Shown here: positions 8,141-16,146 of the stretch, piece by piece
How positions within the stretch are numbered: the stretch's first letter is position 1
Layout of the letters: each line of letters opens with the position of its first letter
NCBI RefSeq assembly: GCF_020103695.1
Contig: NZ_JAHXBF010000013.1
Coordinates: 310,001-374,000 of the forward strand
Origin: Hyalangium versicolor
GTDB lineage: Bacteria; Myxococcota; Myxococcia; Myxococcales; Myxococcaceae
Length of the DNA stretch: 64,000 bases
Direction: 5' to 3'
Notes under the pieces: generated by a model
Databases searched by the model: none
What the model saw: only the letters and a program-made list of their open reading frames with translations
What the model was told of the DNA's origin: nothing
Made by a program: the position numbers and the translations under genes

Positions 8141-9527
8141 AGAAGTGAAGTTGAACACCAAATTCGGGCGCAGCGTTCACGAGGGCATCCTGGAGCGTGG
8201 AAGAAAGCCCTCTTGCGTCATAGACGAGGTGAACTCGTGAGACCCGCACTTTCTGGCCGAAGAGCGGATGGCCGCGCCGACGCACTTCGATCTCTCGGCC
8301 GTACTTCGTGGTGGCCTCCTGGCCATCGGCCCTGAGCTGTGCGCGCATCTCGTCCCAACTCTTACCAGAGAAGCTGTGCTGCTTGTTGCTGAAGGAATGG
8401 ACGGAAGGTGAGCGGCCTGGGCCGAGGGTCGCCTGGTCTACGGCAAGTTGATCCACATAGACGGGGTAGGCGCGGCCCTCGAGCTGAAGCCCCGTGTTGT
8501 CGGTGATAAGGGGTTGTTTCATCCCCGGCAGCCACTGCCGCGAGCCCTCCCCTTGCTGGAGCCAGCGCGTGACTGAGCGTTGGAACTCCAGGGAGCGTTG
8601 GAACGTGTTGAGAAGTCCCGAGTAGCTGCTCCAGGTGAGAGGGGGCTTGGCTTCGGACGCTCCGGGAGGCAAGGGGCGCGTACCGGCCAACTCCTCGTAG
8701 CGACGGTGCCAGTAGGCCACATAGCTGGTCCAGCGGGGGTGATCGGCCTCGATGCCTGAGGGAGGCTGGGAGGAAGCAGGGCGGTGACGTGCGAGTTCCT
8801 TCAGGCTCCGAGGGTGGCGAGCGCCCGTCTCCAGGGCCTCGGCTTCGGCGAGGCGGGCCTCCAGAGCGGGCAATTCCTCCGCGGCGATACGGGCTTCCAG
8901 CCCTGCCAGCGCCAGCCTTCCAGCCTCCACCGGGGCGACGGCTTCCGCAGCCGCAGCCCTGGCCTCAGCCGTGGCCGCATCCACCTCCGTGACACCGGCC
9001 GCGCCTTGCTTGAGGGCTGTGCCCACCAAGAGCACGTCGAGCACGGCGGCGAGGGTGGTGTTCCTCACATGCTGGAGCCTGGCCTCGTGGGAGAAGCTGG
9101 CGGCCATGACCTGGCGCAGGTGCATGCCCCCTTCGCCGCGAGAGGGCATGAACTCGTCCAGCTTGTGCCACTGCACGACGCAGGCGGGCAGCGAGCCGCA
9201 GGCAATGCCCAGAGATTGGCGGGCCAGCTCCTTGCCCGTAGCGCGGAGGCTGTTCTCCAACTGTTTCAAGAGCGCCTGGGCGCGTGAGTTGCCGGCCCGG
9301 GAGTCGGCGTAGACGTGCTCGAGGTGCTCCGCGCGGTGGACGAGGAGCACCGCGGAGCGGTTTCCCACCAGAGTGCCTTTCTCGTCGCAGTAGAGGGCGT
9401 AGTCGAAGGAAGGCGGAAGGTCCTTCTGTAGCTCCTCGAGAGGAACGGCATCGGGCTCGGAGCACGAGCCGCCCAACTGCGTGAAGGCCAGCAGCGCCAG
9501 GAGCACCCAAGAGCACAGGCGAGGCAT
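8130..9527 (-). CDS. candidate polymorphic lipoprotein toxin, copy 2 (SitA-like)
   Basis: Protein of 465 residues, the same length as copy 1 and aligned without gaps. By hand comparison about 32 of the first 380 residues differ from copy 1, against about 26 of the last 85, so the tip is the variable part. The signal peptide (ending LGGSC), central hydrophobic helix and Ala-rich coiled region are shared. The strongest tip difference lies between HSFSNKQHSF and EVRRRGHPLFGQ. The start is ATG 9527. The immunity-like gene begins within its final codons. Identification as a Sit-type toxin delivered by outer-membrane exchange rests on lipoprotein nature, tip variability and the paired gene; no catalytic motif is certain. 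Confidence 0.55.
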   Translation of the reverse strand: MPRLCSWVLLALLAFTQLGGSCSEPDAVPLEELQKDLPPSFDYALYCDEKGTLVGNRSAVLLVHRAEHLEHVYADSRAGNSRAQALLKQLENSLRATGKELARQSLGIACGSLPACVVQWHKLDEFMPSRGEGGMHLRQVMAASFSHEARLQHVRNTTLAAVLDVLLVGTALKQGAAGVTEVDAATAEARAAAAEAVAPVEAGRLALAGLEARIAAEELPALEARLAEAEALETGARHPRSLKELARHRPASSQPPSGIEADHPRWTSYVAYWHRRYEELAGTRPLPPGASEAKPPLTWSSYSGLLNTFQRSLEFQRSVTRWLQQGEGSRQWLPGMKQPLITDNTGLQLEGRAYPVYVDQLAVDQATLGPGRSPSVHSFSNKQHSFSGKSWDEMRAQLRADGQEATTKYGREIEVRRRGHPLFGQKVRVSRVHLVYDARGLSSTLQDALVNAAPEFGVQLHFYVP

Positions 9528-9650
9528 GGCACGCAGCCTGTCATCGCCCATGGGTGGGCAGAAGGACCTCACAGGCAGGGCCTCAGATTGAACGAGCGAC
9601 GTTGGCGCGTTGATGTCGTCTGCGAGGCCGGGCCTTCGCCCAGTCCCCGT

Positions 9651-10028
9651 TCAGCGCGCAGTAGGCACGCGGCACGCGGCGTGCCCCAGGATCTGATCCC
9701 CGTCGCGCGTCGAGGTGGGCGTCGGCACCCAGCCCGATGCCAGCCGGGCCTCGAGCATCTCATCCGCCGTCGGTCTGTGGTCCCACACGGAGACCCCGTT
9801 CACGCCGCCCAGTCAGGTGGTGTCGAACACCAGGAACACCTCCCGCCATGGGAGCACCACGTCGTGCGTGAACTCGTCCTGGATCACCACGTCCGCTACG
9901 TCGCTCGGCGGCGTCTGCGCAAAGCCCCAACGGATGACGTCCTGGAGGATCGTCAACGGCGCCAGCTCCAGCTTCAGCGCCGCCAGCCGTTCGGATGGGA
10001 GTCCCGCGCGGTCGTTCACCGTAGGCAT
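9651..10028 (-). pseudogene. small conserved-looking gene interrupted by an in-frame TGA
   Basis: ATG 10028 opens a 71-residue product ending FLVFDTT at a TGA (9813-9815). The same frame then continues for 54 further codons (LGGVNGVSVWDHRP, EARLASGWVPTPT and so on) to a TGA at 9651-9653, with third positions still strongly G/C. A single TGG-to-TGA change would explain the break. AGGAG lies 13 bases upstream, and the gene begins 9 bases after the acyl-CoA ligase stop, so it was probably translated with that gene. The original product would be about 125 residues. Function is not recognised. The alternatives are that the 71-residue form is the real protein, or a sequencing error. Confidence 0.55.
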
Positions 10029-10037
10029 GGCCCCATT

Positions 10038-11669
10038 CTACTCCTGCGGGTTCTTCAGCAGATAGTCGCCGTATTCCTCGCGCAGCTTCGTCTTCAGGAA
10101 CTTGCCCGTGGAGGTCCTCGGAATCTGCTGCACGAACAGGTACGCGTCCGGCACCCAGTACTTCGCGAAGTGTTTCTCCAGGTGCGCCGACAGTTCCTCC
10201 TTCGTCGCGCTCTGCCCCGGCTTGAACACCACGGCCGCCAGCGGACGCTCGTCCCACTTCGCGTGCCGCCCCGCGAACACCGCCGCCTCCAGCACCGTCG
10301 GGTGGGCCATCAGCGCGTTCTCCAGCGCCACCGAGCTGATCCACTCTCCGCCCGATTTGATCACGTCCTTCGAGCGGTCGGTGATGCGCAGGTAACCCTC
10401 CGAATCGATCGTGACGACGTCCCCCGTCTTGAACCAGCCGTCCTTCGTGAACCGATCATTGCCCTCGTCGCCGTAGTACGACGAGGCCACCCACGGCCCC
10501 CGCACCTCCAGCTCGCCCATCGTCGACCCATCCCATGGGAGCACCTCGCCCGTGTCGCTCACGTGCCGCTGGTCCACGAAGGGCAGCGGGAATCCTTGCG
10601 AGGCGCGCAGGGACAGCTTCGTCGCGTCATCCGCATCCGCGTGGTGCCGCTTGAGCCGCGAGAGCGTGCCCACCGGGTTGAGTTCGCTCATGCCCCACGC
10701 GTGCGTCACCACCAGTCCGTGCCGCTTCTGGAAGCCGTCGATCATCGCCGCCGGCGCCGCGGAGCCTCCGATGGCCATGGTGCGCATCGCGCTGAGATCC
10801 CACCGCTTCGGCTCCTGATCCAGCAGCGCCAGGATGCCGAGCCAGATGGTAGGCACTCCACCCGCGACGGTCACCCGCTCCTGGGCCATCAAGTCCAGCA
10901 GCGACGCCGGATCCAGGTGCGGCCCGGGCATGACGACCTTCGCGCCCGTCGCCACCGCGTCGTAGGGCAGGCCCCAGGCCGCCGCGTGGAACATGGGCAC
11001 CACGGGCAGCACTGCATCCTCCCCGCACACGCCCAACACGTCCGCCATGCACGAGACCAACGTGTGCAGTACCGTGGAGCGGTGGCTGAAGAGCACTCCC
11101 TTGGGGTTGCCCGTCGTTCCGGAGGTGTAGCAGAGCATCGCCGCCGCGTGTTCATCCACCTTGGGGAAGTCGAAGGTGTCCGGCTCGGGCGCCAGCAACT
11201 GCTCGTAGTCGAGCCGGCCGCTCGGAGCAGGCCCGTCGTCCGGGATGACGATGACACGCTCGATGGAGGGCACGGCGCCCGCGAACTTCTCGAACAGCGG
11301 CAGCAGCGACCGGTCCACCACCAGGACGCGATCCTCCGCGTGGCGCGCGATGTAGCCGAGATCGTTCGGGTGCAGGCGCAGGTTGAGCGTGTGGAGCACC
11401 GCCCCCATGGCGGGCACGGCGAAGTAGAGTTCCAGGTGCTGGTGGTGGTTCCAACAGAGCGAGGCGACCCGATCCCCCGGCTTCACCCCGAGCCGCCGCA
11501 GCGCTCCCGCGAGCCGGCACGCGCGGCGGTAGAAGTCCGCGTACGTATAGCGGTGGAGCGAGCGATCCGGCCGCCGGCTGACGATCTCGGAGCGCGCGTA
11601 GAGAGTCCGAGCCCTTTCCAGGAAGTGGGTGAGGGTGAGCGGGAAGTTCATCATCCGTCCGGTGAGCAT
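10038..11669 (-). CDS. long/medium-chain fatty-acid--CoA ligase
   Basis: Protein of 543 residues of the AMP-forming acyl-CoA synthetase (ANL) superfamily. The P-loop YTSGTTGNPKG lies near residue 190. Other motifs are HAWGMSELNP (A5), WFKTGDVVTID (A7), the hinge region ITDRSKDVIKSGGEWIS and the catalytic Lys in TSTGKFLKTKLR near the C-terminus. It activates a fatty acid to acyl-AMP and then acyl-CoA in the cytoplasm. The VPMFHAAAWGLPY segment is typical of the medium/long-chain group. ATG 11669 is preceded by AGGGGGA; Met codons at 11654 and 11651 are less well placed. It leads a two-gene unit with the interrupted small gene and is divergent from the M20 hydrolase. Confidence 0.93.
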   Translation of the reverse strand: MLTGRMMNFPLTLTHFLERARTLYARSEIVSRRPDRSLHRYTYADFYRRACRLAGALRRLGVKPGDRVASLCWNHHQHLELYFAVPAMGAVLHTLNLRLHPNDLGYIARHAEDRVLVVDRSLLPLFEKFAGAVPSIERVIVIPDDGPAPSGRLDYEQLLAPEPDTFDFPKVDEHAAAMLCYTSGTTGNPKGVLFSHRSTVLHTLVSCMADVLGVCGEDAVLPVVPMFHAAAWGLPYDAVATGAKVVMPGPHLDPASLLDLMAQERVTVAGGVPTIWLGILALLDQEPKRWDLSAMRTMAIGGSAAPAAMIDGFQKRHGLVVTHAWGMSELNPVGTLSRLKRHHADADDATKLSLRASQGFPLPFVDQRHVSDTGEVLPWDGSTMGELEVRGPWVASSYYGDEGNDRFTKDGWFKTGDVVTIDSEGYLRITDRSKDVIKSGGEWISSVALENALMAHPTVLEAAVFAGRHAKWDERPLAAVVFKPGQSATKEELSAHLEKHFAKYWVPDAYLFVQQIPRTSTGKFLKTKLREEYGDYLLKNPQE

Positions 11670-11820
11670 GCGCGCAGTCCCCCTAAAGAGCAGTCCACGG
11701 CGGGCGCCGAGGAGGGGGGCATGCTAGCGGAGAAACGAATGGCCTGGCGCGTTAACACACGGCAGACACCGGCCCGCGCTGTGGTGTAATCGCCGCGCTC
11801 ATTCATCCATCGGAGGAAGT

Positions 11821-13143
11821 GTGCTGCGACGTTCTGCCCGCTCGGTGCTTCTGCTGCTCGTTCTTGGAGGGAGCGCGCTCGCCGCGGAGCCTGGCACCCC
11901 CGCGCCTCAGCCCTTGCAGGGGTTGGATTCCCTCTATCCCGAGCTCGACACGCTCTACCGCAACCTCCACCAGACGCCGGAGCTCTCCACCAAAGAGGAG
12001 AACACCGCCGCGAAGATGGCCGAGCGGCTGCGCGCGCTGGGCTTCGAGGTGACGGAGAAGGTGGGCGGGCACGGCGTGGTCGGCCTGCTGCGCAACGGCA
12101 AGGGCCCCACGGTGATGTTGCGCACGGAACTCGATGGTCTGCCGTTGGAGGAGAAGACGGGGCTGCCCTATGCCAGCAAGGCGACGACGAAGGATGCCTC
12201 GGGGCAGACCATCCCGGTGATGCATGCCTGCGGGCATGACGTGCACATGACGGTCTGGGTGGGCGTGGCCACCCTGCTGTCCCGCTCGAAGGATCGCTGG
12301 CGGGGCACGGTGATGATGGTGGGCCAGCCGGCCGAGGAGTCCGGCTCGGGAGCCCGGGCGATGCTCGAGGATGGTCTGTTCAAGCGCTTTCCCAAGCCGG
12401 ACTACGCGCTGGCGGTGCACAACCTGGCCAATGGCGCCTCGGGCACGGTGGAGCAGGCGGCGGGCTTTGCCTTCGCCAGCGTGGACTCGGTCGATGTGAC
12501 GCTCTATGGCAAGGGTGGGCACGGGGCCTACCCGCACACCACGGTGGATCCCGTGCTGCTCGCGGCCCGGACGGTGCTCGCCTTCCAGACGATCGTCAGC
12601 CGCGAGCGCAACCCGATGGAGCCCGCGGTGGTGACGGTCGGCTCCATCCACGGCGGGACGAAGCACAACATCATCCCCGATGAGGTGAAGCTCCAGCTCA
12701 CCGTGCGCAGCTACAAGCCCGAGGTCCGCAAGCAGATCCTCGATGCCATCGAGCGCATCGCCAAGGGCGAGTCCCTGGCGGCGGGCTCGCCGCGTCCGCC
12801 CACCGTGGCCATCACCGAGGGTACTCCGGCCACATATAATGATCCGGAGCTCATGAAGCGGGTGCTCCCCGCCGTGAGCCGGGCGCTGGGAGCGGAGAAC
12901 GTCCGCGAGGGCACGCCGACGATGGGAGGCGAGGACTTCTCCGAGTACGGCCGCGCGGGCGTGCCCGCAGTCATGTTCTGGATTGGCACGGTGGAGCCGA
13001 AGAAGTGGGCGGCGGCGCAGAAATCCGGAGAGACGCTCCCCTCGCTCCACTCGGGAGTCTTCGCTCCGGATCGCGAGCGGACGATCCGTACGGGTGTCAC
13101 CACGCTGGTGAGCTCCGCCCTGGAGCTGCTGGGCAAGCCGTAG
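11821..13143 (+). CDS. exported M20 family amidohydrolase/peptidase
   Basis: Protein of 440 residues of the M20D amidohydrolase group (hippurate/IAA-amino-acid/aminobenzoyl-glutamate hydrolases). An N-terminal signal peptide ends LGGSALAAE, so it acts outside the cytoplasm. Metal-binding and catalytic features are visible: RTELDGLP, HACGHDVHM (about residues 135-143), QPAEE (catalytic Glu and metal ligand) and a late GGEDFSEY. The dimerisation domain includes GKGGHGAYPH. GTG 11821 follows GGAGGAAGT closely and gives a complete signal peptide. The substrate is probably an N-acyl amino acid or dipeptide. It is monocistronic between divergent and downstream genes. Confidence 0.9.
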   Translation: MLRRSARSVLLLLVLGGSALAAEPGTPAPQPLQGLDSLYPELDTLYRNLHQTPELSTKEENTAAKMAERLRALGFEVTEKVGGHGVVGLLRNGKGPTVMLRTELDGLPLEEKTGLPYASKATTKDASGQTIPVMHACGHDVHMTVWVGVATLLSRSKDRWRGTVMMVGQPAEESGSGARAMLEDGLFKRFPKPDYALAVHNLANGASGTVEQAAGFAFASVDSVDVTLYGKGGHGAYPHTTVDPVLLAARTVLAFQTIVSRERNPMEPAVVTVGSIHGGTKHNIIPDEVKLQLTVRSYKPEVRKQILDAIERIAKGESLAAGSPRPPTVAITEGTPATYNDPELMKRVLPAVSRALGAENVREGTPTMGGEDFSEYGRAGVPAVMFWIGTVEPKKWAAAQKSGETLPSLHSGVFAPDRERTIRTGVTTLVSSALELLGKP

Positions 13144-13271
13144 CGAAGACGGAGGCGGGCGGGCGGGCCCCGCACCGGAGCCTCGGAGAGGGGAGGGGAC
13201 GAGGGAGCGCCCGTTGCCGGAGCCAGGGAATGCCTCACTTTTGCGCGGATAACCGCACGAGGAGGATTCCC

Positions 13272-13703
13272 ATGGCACAGAACGACGTCGAGACACTCAA
13301 TTCGTTCCTGCGCGGAGAGATCTCCGCTGTGGAGACCTACCGTCAGGCCCTCGAGCGTCTCTCGGATGACCGGCTGCGTCCCCAGTTGGAGGTGTGTCAG
13401 AAGGACCACGAGCAACGGGTGGCGGCGATCCGGGAGCGCATCGAGAGACTCGGAGGCACGCCCGCCGAGGGATCGGGCCCCTGGGGTGTCTTCGCGAAGC
13501 TGGTCGAGGGTGGAGCAAGCGCGTTCGGGGAGAAGGCAGCCATCCAGGCGCTCGAGGAGGGGGAGGACCACGGCCTGGCGGACTACCAGCGGGACGCGGA
13601 CCAGGTACACGGGGATGCACGCCGCTTCGTCCGCATGGAGCTGCTGCCTGCCCAGAAGCGCACCCACGAGCGGCTGAGCCGGCTCAAGAAGACGCTGCAC
13701 TGA
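13272..13703 (+). CDS. DUF2383 (PA2169-like) four-helix protein
   Basis: Small protein of 143 residues, almost wholly helical, with the pattern of DUF2383/PA2169 ferritin-like proteins: LNSFLRGEISAVETY at the start, a paired helix with KDHEQRV, and EEGEDHGLADY later. Glu and His in these helices are placed as in diiron four-helix bundles, but metal binding is not shown. The physiological role is unknown; stress or stationary-phase expression is reported for relatives. ATG 13272 follows AGGAGG by 7 bases, a strong site. No signal peptide. Confidence 0.85.
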   Translation: MAQNDVETLNSFLRGEISAVETYRQALERLSDDRLRPQLEVCQKDHEQRVAAIRERIERLGGTPAEGSGPWGVFAKLVEGGASAFGEKAAIQALEEGEDHGLADYQRDADQVHGDARRFVRMELLPAQKRTHERLSRLKKTLH

Positions 13704-13714
13704 TGGGCGAAGAC

Positions 13715-13770
13715 AGGGCGCAGCCCGGAGTCCACCTGGAGGGGGGCATTCCCTCCGGGCTGCGCGCCCT
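13715..13770. terminator. strong hairpin between convergent genes
   Basis: The arms AGGGCGCAGCCCGGAG (13715-13730) and CTCCGGGCTGCGCGCCCT (13753-13770) pair almost fully, with two extra bases in the right arm. The hairpin sits between the stops of the DUF2383 gene and the Gly-rich lipoprotein gene and could end transcription from both sides. Confidence 0.7.
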
Positions 13771-13780
13771 TACAACAATC

Positions 13781-14800
13781 TCAGCGCTTGCCCTTGCCCC
13801 GTGCCGGCTGGGCAGGCAGGTCCACCGCGGTGCCATCCAGCGTGGCCGCGCCGCAGTCCGGGCCAAACGCCAGGGCATGGCTCGTGCCGTCAGAGCTGGT
13901 TTGCGTCAGCGTGCCGGACGTCGGCCACGGGCACACGTTGCGCGGCTGACGGACGACGTCCTGCAACGTCACCGTGCCCGACGTGCCGTCCAGGTACTCC
14001 TGCGTGTACGAGCCATTGATCGTCCGCACCGGCGGCGTGTCCGCGGAGAACGCCACGCTCATGGAGCCCGTCAGGTGCACAGACTTCACCACCGCGCCCT
14101 CTGCGTCCTTCGTGGTGCGCGTCACGTCCGCCTTCGTCTCCTTCTGCTGCGGCGGGCCCTCCGCCACCAGCAGCGCGCTCGAGGTGCTGGTGCCCTGCAC
14201 CGTCGACACCGAGCCGTCCTCCGCAGTGCGAGTGATCTGGAAGGTCACCGTCTGATTGCGAGTCAGCGCATTCGCGCAGTCGCCCCCCGAGGAGTACGAG
14301 TACGTCGTGTCCACGGTGCCGCTCGATGGCCCCGAGTGTGCCCCACAGAAGCCTCCTTTCTCCGGAGATGCAGCGGACGCGAGCGCCTCGCCGCCAGCCC
14401 CGCCGGGCCCTCCATGTCCCCTGCCATCACCACCGCCGCCGCCACCACCACCACCACCGATGCCACCGCCGCCGCCGGGACGCTCGGGCGCCGCGCAGTC
14501 GGTCCACTCCAGGTGAACCGTCGCGGGCAGGCTCTGGCCGCACACTTCCACGTAGGTGATGTCGGGGCTGGCGTCACAGTGGAAGCCCTCGACCGCCTCG
14601 GGGCGGAGCCCGTGCAGCCCGTGCAACAGACTGGAGACATCCACCGCATCCGTGGCATCCGACGTGGTCTCCACCGCCTGGGATACCGCCGCGGTGGTGT
14701 TCTCCACTGTGTCCTCCGAGTTGCATCCGGTGCCCGTCAGCGCTCCGGCGACGAGCGCCATCACTCCGAACCAAGGACTGCCTGGCATCCTGCGCTTCAT
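13781..14800 (-). CDS. Gly-rich lipoprotein, divergent to ECF operon
   Basis: Protein of 339 residues. The signal peptide ends in GTGC, giving a probable lipoprotein with Cys near residue 26. After a Thr/Val/Ala-rich segment and a Cys-containing domain (about 60-105) comes an almost pure Gly run (GGGGGIGGGGGGGGGG) of about 30 residues, then a beta-rich domain of about 200 residues with Cys in FCGAH, GGDCANAL, NVCPWP and GPDCG that could pair. It ends in a basic tail (ARGKGKR). GAGGGAG lies upstream of ATG 14800. The gene is divergent from an ECF sigma operon and has a matching ECF-type promoter. A surface-exposed role and being the operon's substrate are inferences; no known family was recognised. 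Confidence 0.75.
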   Translation of the reverse strand: MKRRMPGSPWFGVMALVAGALTGTGCNSEDTVENTTAAVSQAVETTSDATDAVDVSSLLHGLHGLRPEAVEGFHCDASPDITYVEVCGQSLPATVHLEWTDCAAPERPGGGGGIGGGGGGGGGGDGRGHGGPGGAGGEALASAASPEKGGFCGAHSGPSSGTVDTTYSYSSGGDCANALTRNQTVTFQITRTAEDGSVSTVQGTSTSSALLVAEGPPQQKETKADVTRTTKDAEGAVVKSVHLTGSMSVAFSADTPPVRTINGSYTQEYLDGTSGTVTLQDVVRQPRNVCPWPTSGTLTQTSSDGTSHALAFGPDCGAATLDGTAVDLPAQPARGKGKR

Positions 14801-14847
14801 ATGTATGTGCTCCCTCGCGTTCCGGTCCGGCCTCTCTCCCGGCCGCA

Positions 14848-14882
14848 CGCGTGAGACGAGAAGGGGCAAATTCGTGTTCCCG
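14848..14882 (-). promoter_or_regulatory. ECF-type promoter for the Gly-rich lipoprotein gene
   Basis: On the minus strand GGAAC (14881-14877) is followed after exactly 17 bases by CGTCT (14859-14855), close to the GGAAC-N16/17-CGTC pattern used by many ECF sigma factors. Transcription would start near 14848, about 48 bases before the ATG at 14800. The -35 box lies only 10-14 bases upstream of the sigma gene's own ATG. Confidence 0.6.
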
Positions 14883-14890
14883 GCACGTGG

Positions 14891-15550
14891 ATGGATAGAC
14901 TGGCCGCCTTGGTCGAGAACGACGAACTGCGCGCATTGATCGCCGAGGCCCAGGACGGCAGCGTCCGCGCCTTCGAGCTCCTCATCTCCGCGCACCTGCC
15001 CCAGGTCCGCCGCTTCGCCCGCGCATTCGCTCCGTCCGACTCGGACGCGGAGGACCTGGCCCAGGAAGCGCTGGTGAAGGTGTACAAGAGCCTGCGCTCG
15101 TTCCGCTTCCAGTCCTCCTTCAAGACGTGGCTCTATGTCGTGGTGCGCAACGTCTTCTACGACGCGGCGCGCAGCCGCGCGGGCCGCGAGCGCTCCCAGG
15201 AAGATCCGCTGCCCGAGGACCACGTCCGGCTCCCTTCCTCACAGGAGTCCGCCGATGAGGGCATTGCCCGGGCCGAGGAGCGTCAGAAACTCTGGAACGC
15301 CTTGCGCCAACTGCCGCCGGAGTTCCGCACGGCGGTGGTCCTCTTCGATGTAGAAGGCCATACCTATGAGGAGGTGGCCGCCATCGAGTCAGTGGCCATC
15401 GGCACAGTAAAGTCGCGCCTGTCCCGGGGCCGGGCGCTGCTGCGAACGCTCCTGGCGGGCGAGCGAGCCCCTGATTCCCCTGCCAATACTGGCCGTACGG
15501 GAACACAGGACCCGGATGTTTCGTCACATGGACGTGGGAGTGGGCAATGA
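14891..15550 (+). CDS. ECF sigma factor (RpoE-like)
   Basis: Protein of 219 residues. Sigma region 2 lies at about 20-90 (DAEDLAQEALVKVYKSL, then FKTWLYVVVRNVFYD) and region 4 at about 135-190 (LPPEFRTAVVLFDVEGHTYEEVA, then GTVKSRLSRGRALL). It has the length of a minimal ECF factor plus a short C-terminal tail. It directs RNA polymerase to specific promoters, presumably under envelope control, because the next gene overlaps by 4 bases and encodes a membrane protein of anti-sigma type. No strong ribosome site precedes ATG 14891. The candidate target promoter is the divergent one at 14848-14882. Confidence 0.92.
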   Translation: MDRLAALVENDELRALIAEAQDGSVRAFELLISAHLPQVRRFARAFAPSDSDAEDLAQEALVKVYKSLRSFRFQSSFKTWLYVVVRNVFYDAARSRAGRERSQEDPLPEDHVRLPSSQESADEGIARAEERQKLWNALRQLPPEFRTAVVLFDVEGHTYEEVAAIESVAIGTVKSRLSRGRALLRTLLAGERAPDSPANTGRTGTQDPDVSSHGRGSGQ

Positions 15551-16146
15551 GTGAACCGGAAGACTCGGAAGACCGCGAGCTGAGAGCGCGCCTGGGTGCG
15601 CTGCGCGAGGAACTGCCCGAGTCGTCCTTTCAGTCGGCGCTCCACCGGAAGCTCGTCGCGGCGGGGCCTCCTGAGCCGGAGCCAGGGTGGGACAAGGTGC
15701 GGTGGTGGATGCGCCGGGCTGCACCGGTCCTCTGGCCGGTCCTGGGCGTTGCGGCCGGGGTGGCCGCGTTCTTCGTCCTGGGAGCGGTTCGTTCGCCGCC
15801 TGCTTCGCTGCCCGAAGGTACCCAGGTTTCGCGCTCGCTCGAGGCGCCAGGCACGCGGGTACCGGCCAGTCGCGTGGCCGTCATCAAGCTGGATTTCACC
15901 GCCGATGTGGCGGTGGAGCAGGCGGACTTCCAGGTGAGTCTGCCGGAAGGACTGGCCTTCTGGGCCGACGGCGAGGAGCTGCCGCTGCGCTCCTTCACCT
16001 GGACCCAACCGCTGAGCGCGGGGAGCAACGTCATCCCCATTGCCATCCGGGGACACAAGCCGGGCCGCTACCTGGTGACAGCGCTGGCGCGTGCAGGCGA
16101 TCAGAAGATCGAGCACGATGTGGTGCTGGAGGTGACGGACGGATGA
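15547..16146 (+). CDS. membrane anti-sigma factor candidate
   Basis: Protein of 199 residues with an acidic N-terminal cytoplasmic part (about 1-55), one membrane helix (about 60-80, PVLWPVLGVAAGVAAFFVLG) and an outer beta-sandwich-like domain. The ATG overlaps the sigma stop as ATGA, so the two are translationally coupled. The position, topology and size are those of an anti-sigma factor. No CxxC zinc motif is present, so it is not a ZAS-type factor. The outer segment (DFQVSLPEGLAFW, SAGSNVIPIAIRG) may be the signal-receiving domain. Function is inferred from context. Confidence 0.7.
   Translation: MSEPEDSEDRELRARLGALREELPESSFQSALHRKLVAAGPPEPEPGWDKVRWWMRRAAPVLWPVLGVAAGVAAFFVLGAVRSPPASLPEGTQVSRSLEAPGTRVPASRVAVIKLDFTADVAVEQADFQVSLPEGLAFWADGEELPLRSFTWTQPLSAGSNVIPIAIRGHKPGRYLVTALARAGDQKIEHDVVLEVTDG

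Noticed and set aside
1..9527. Type VI secretion effector locus
   Set aside because: No VgrG, Hcp, PAAR or Tss gene is present and the toxin-like proteins carry Sec/lipoprotein signals, which argues for another delivery route.
9588..11789. A 733-codon plus-strand frame over the acyl-CoA ligase
   Set aside because: It is antisense to a gene with complete ANL motifs; the product is Arg/His-rich and lacks domains.
14401..14490. CCN-rich simple repeat as a possible non-coding microsatellite
   Set aside because: It lies within the lipoprotein frame and encodes its Gly run; flanking coding signal is unbroken.
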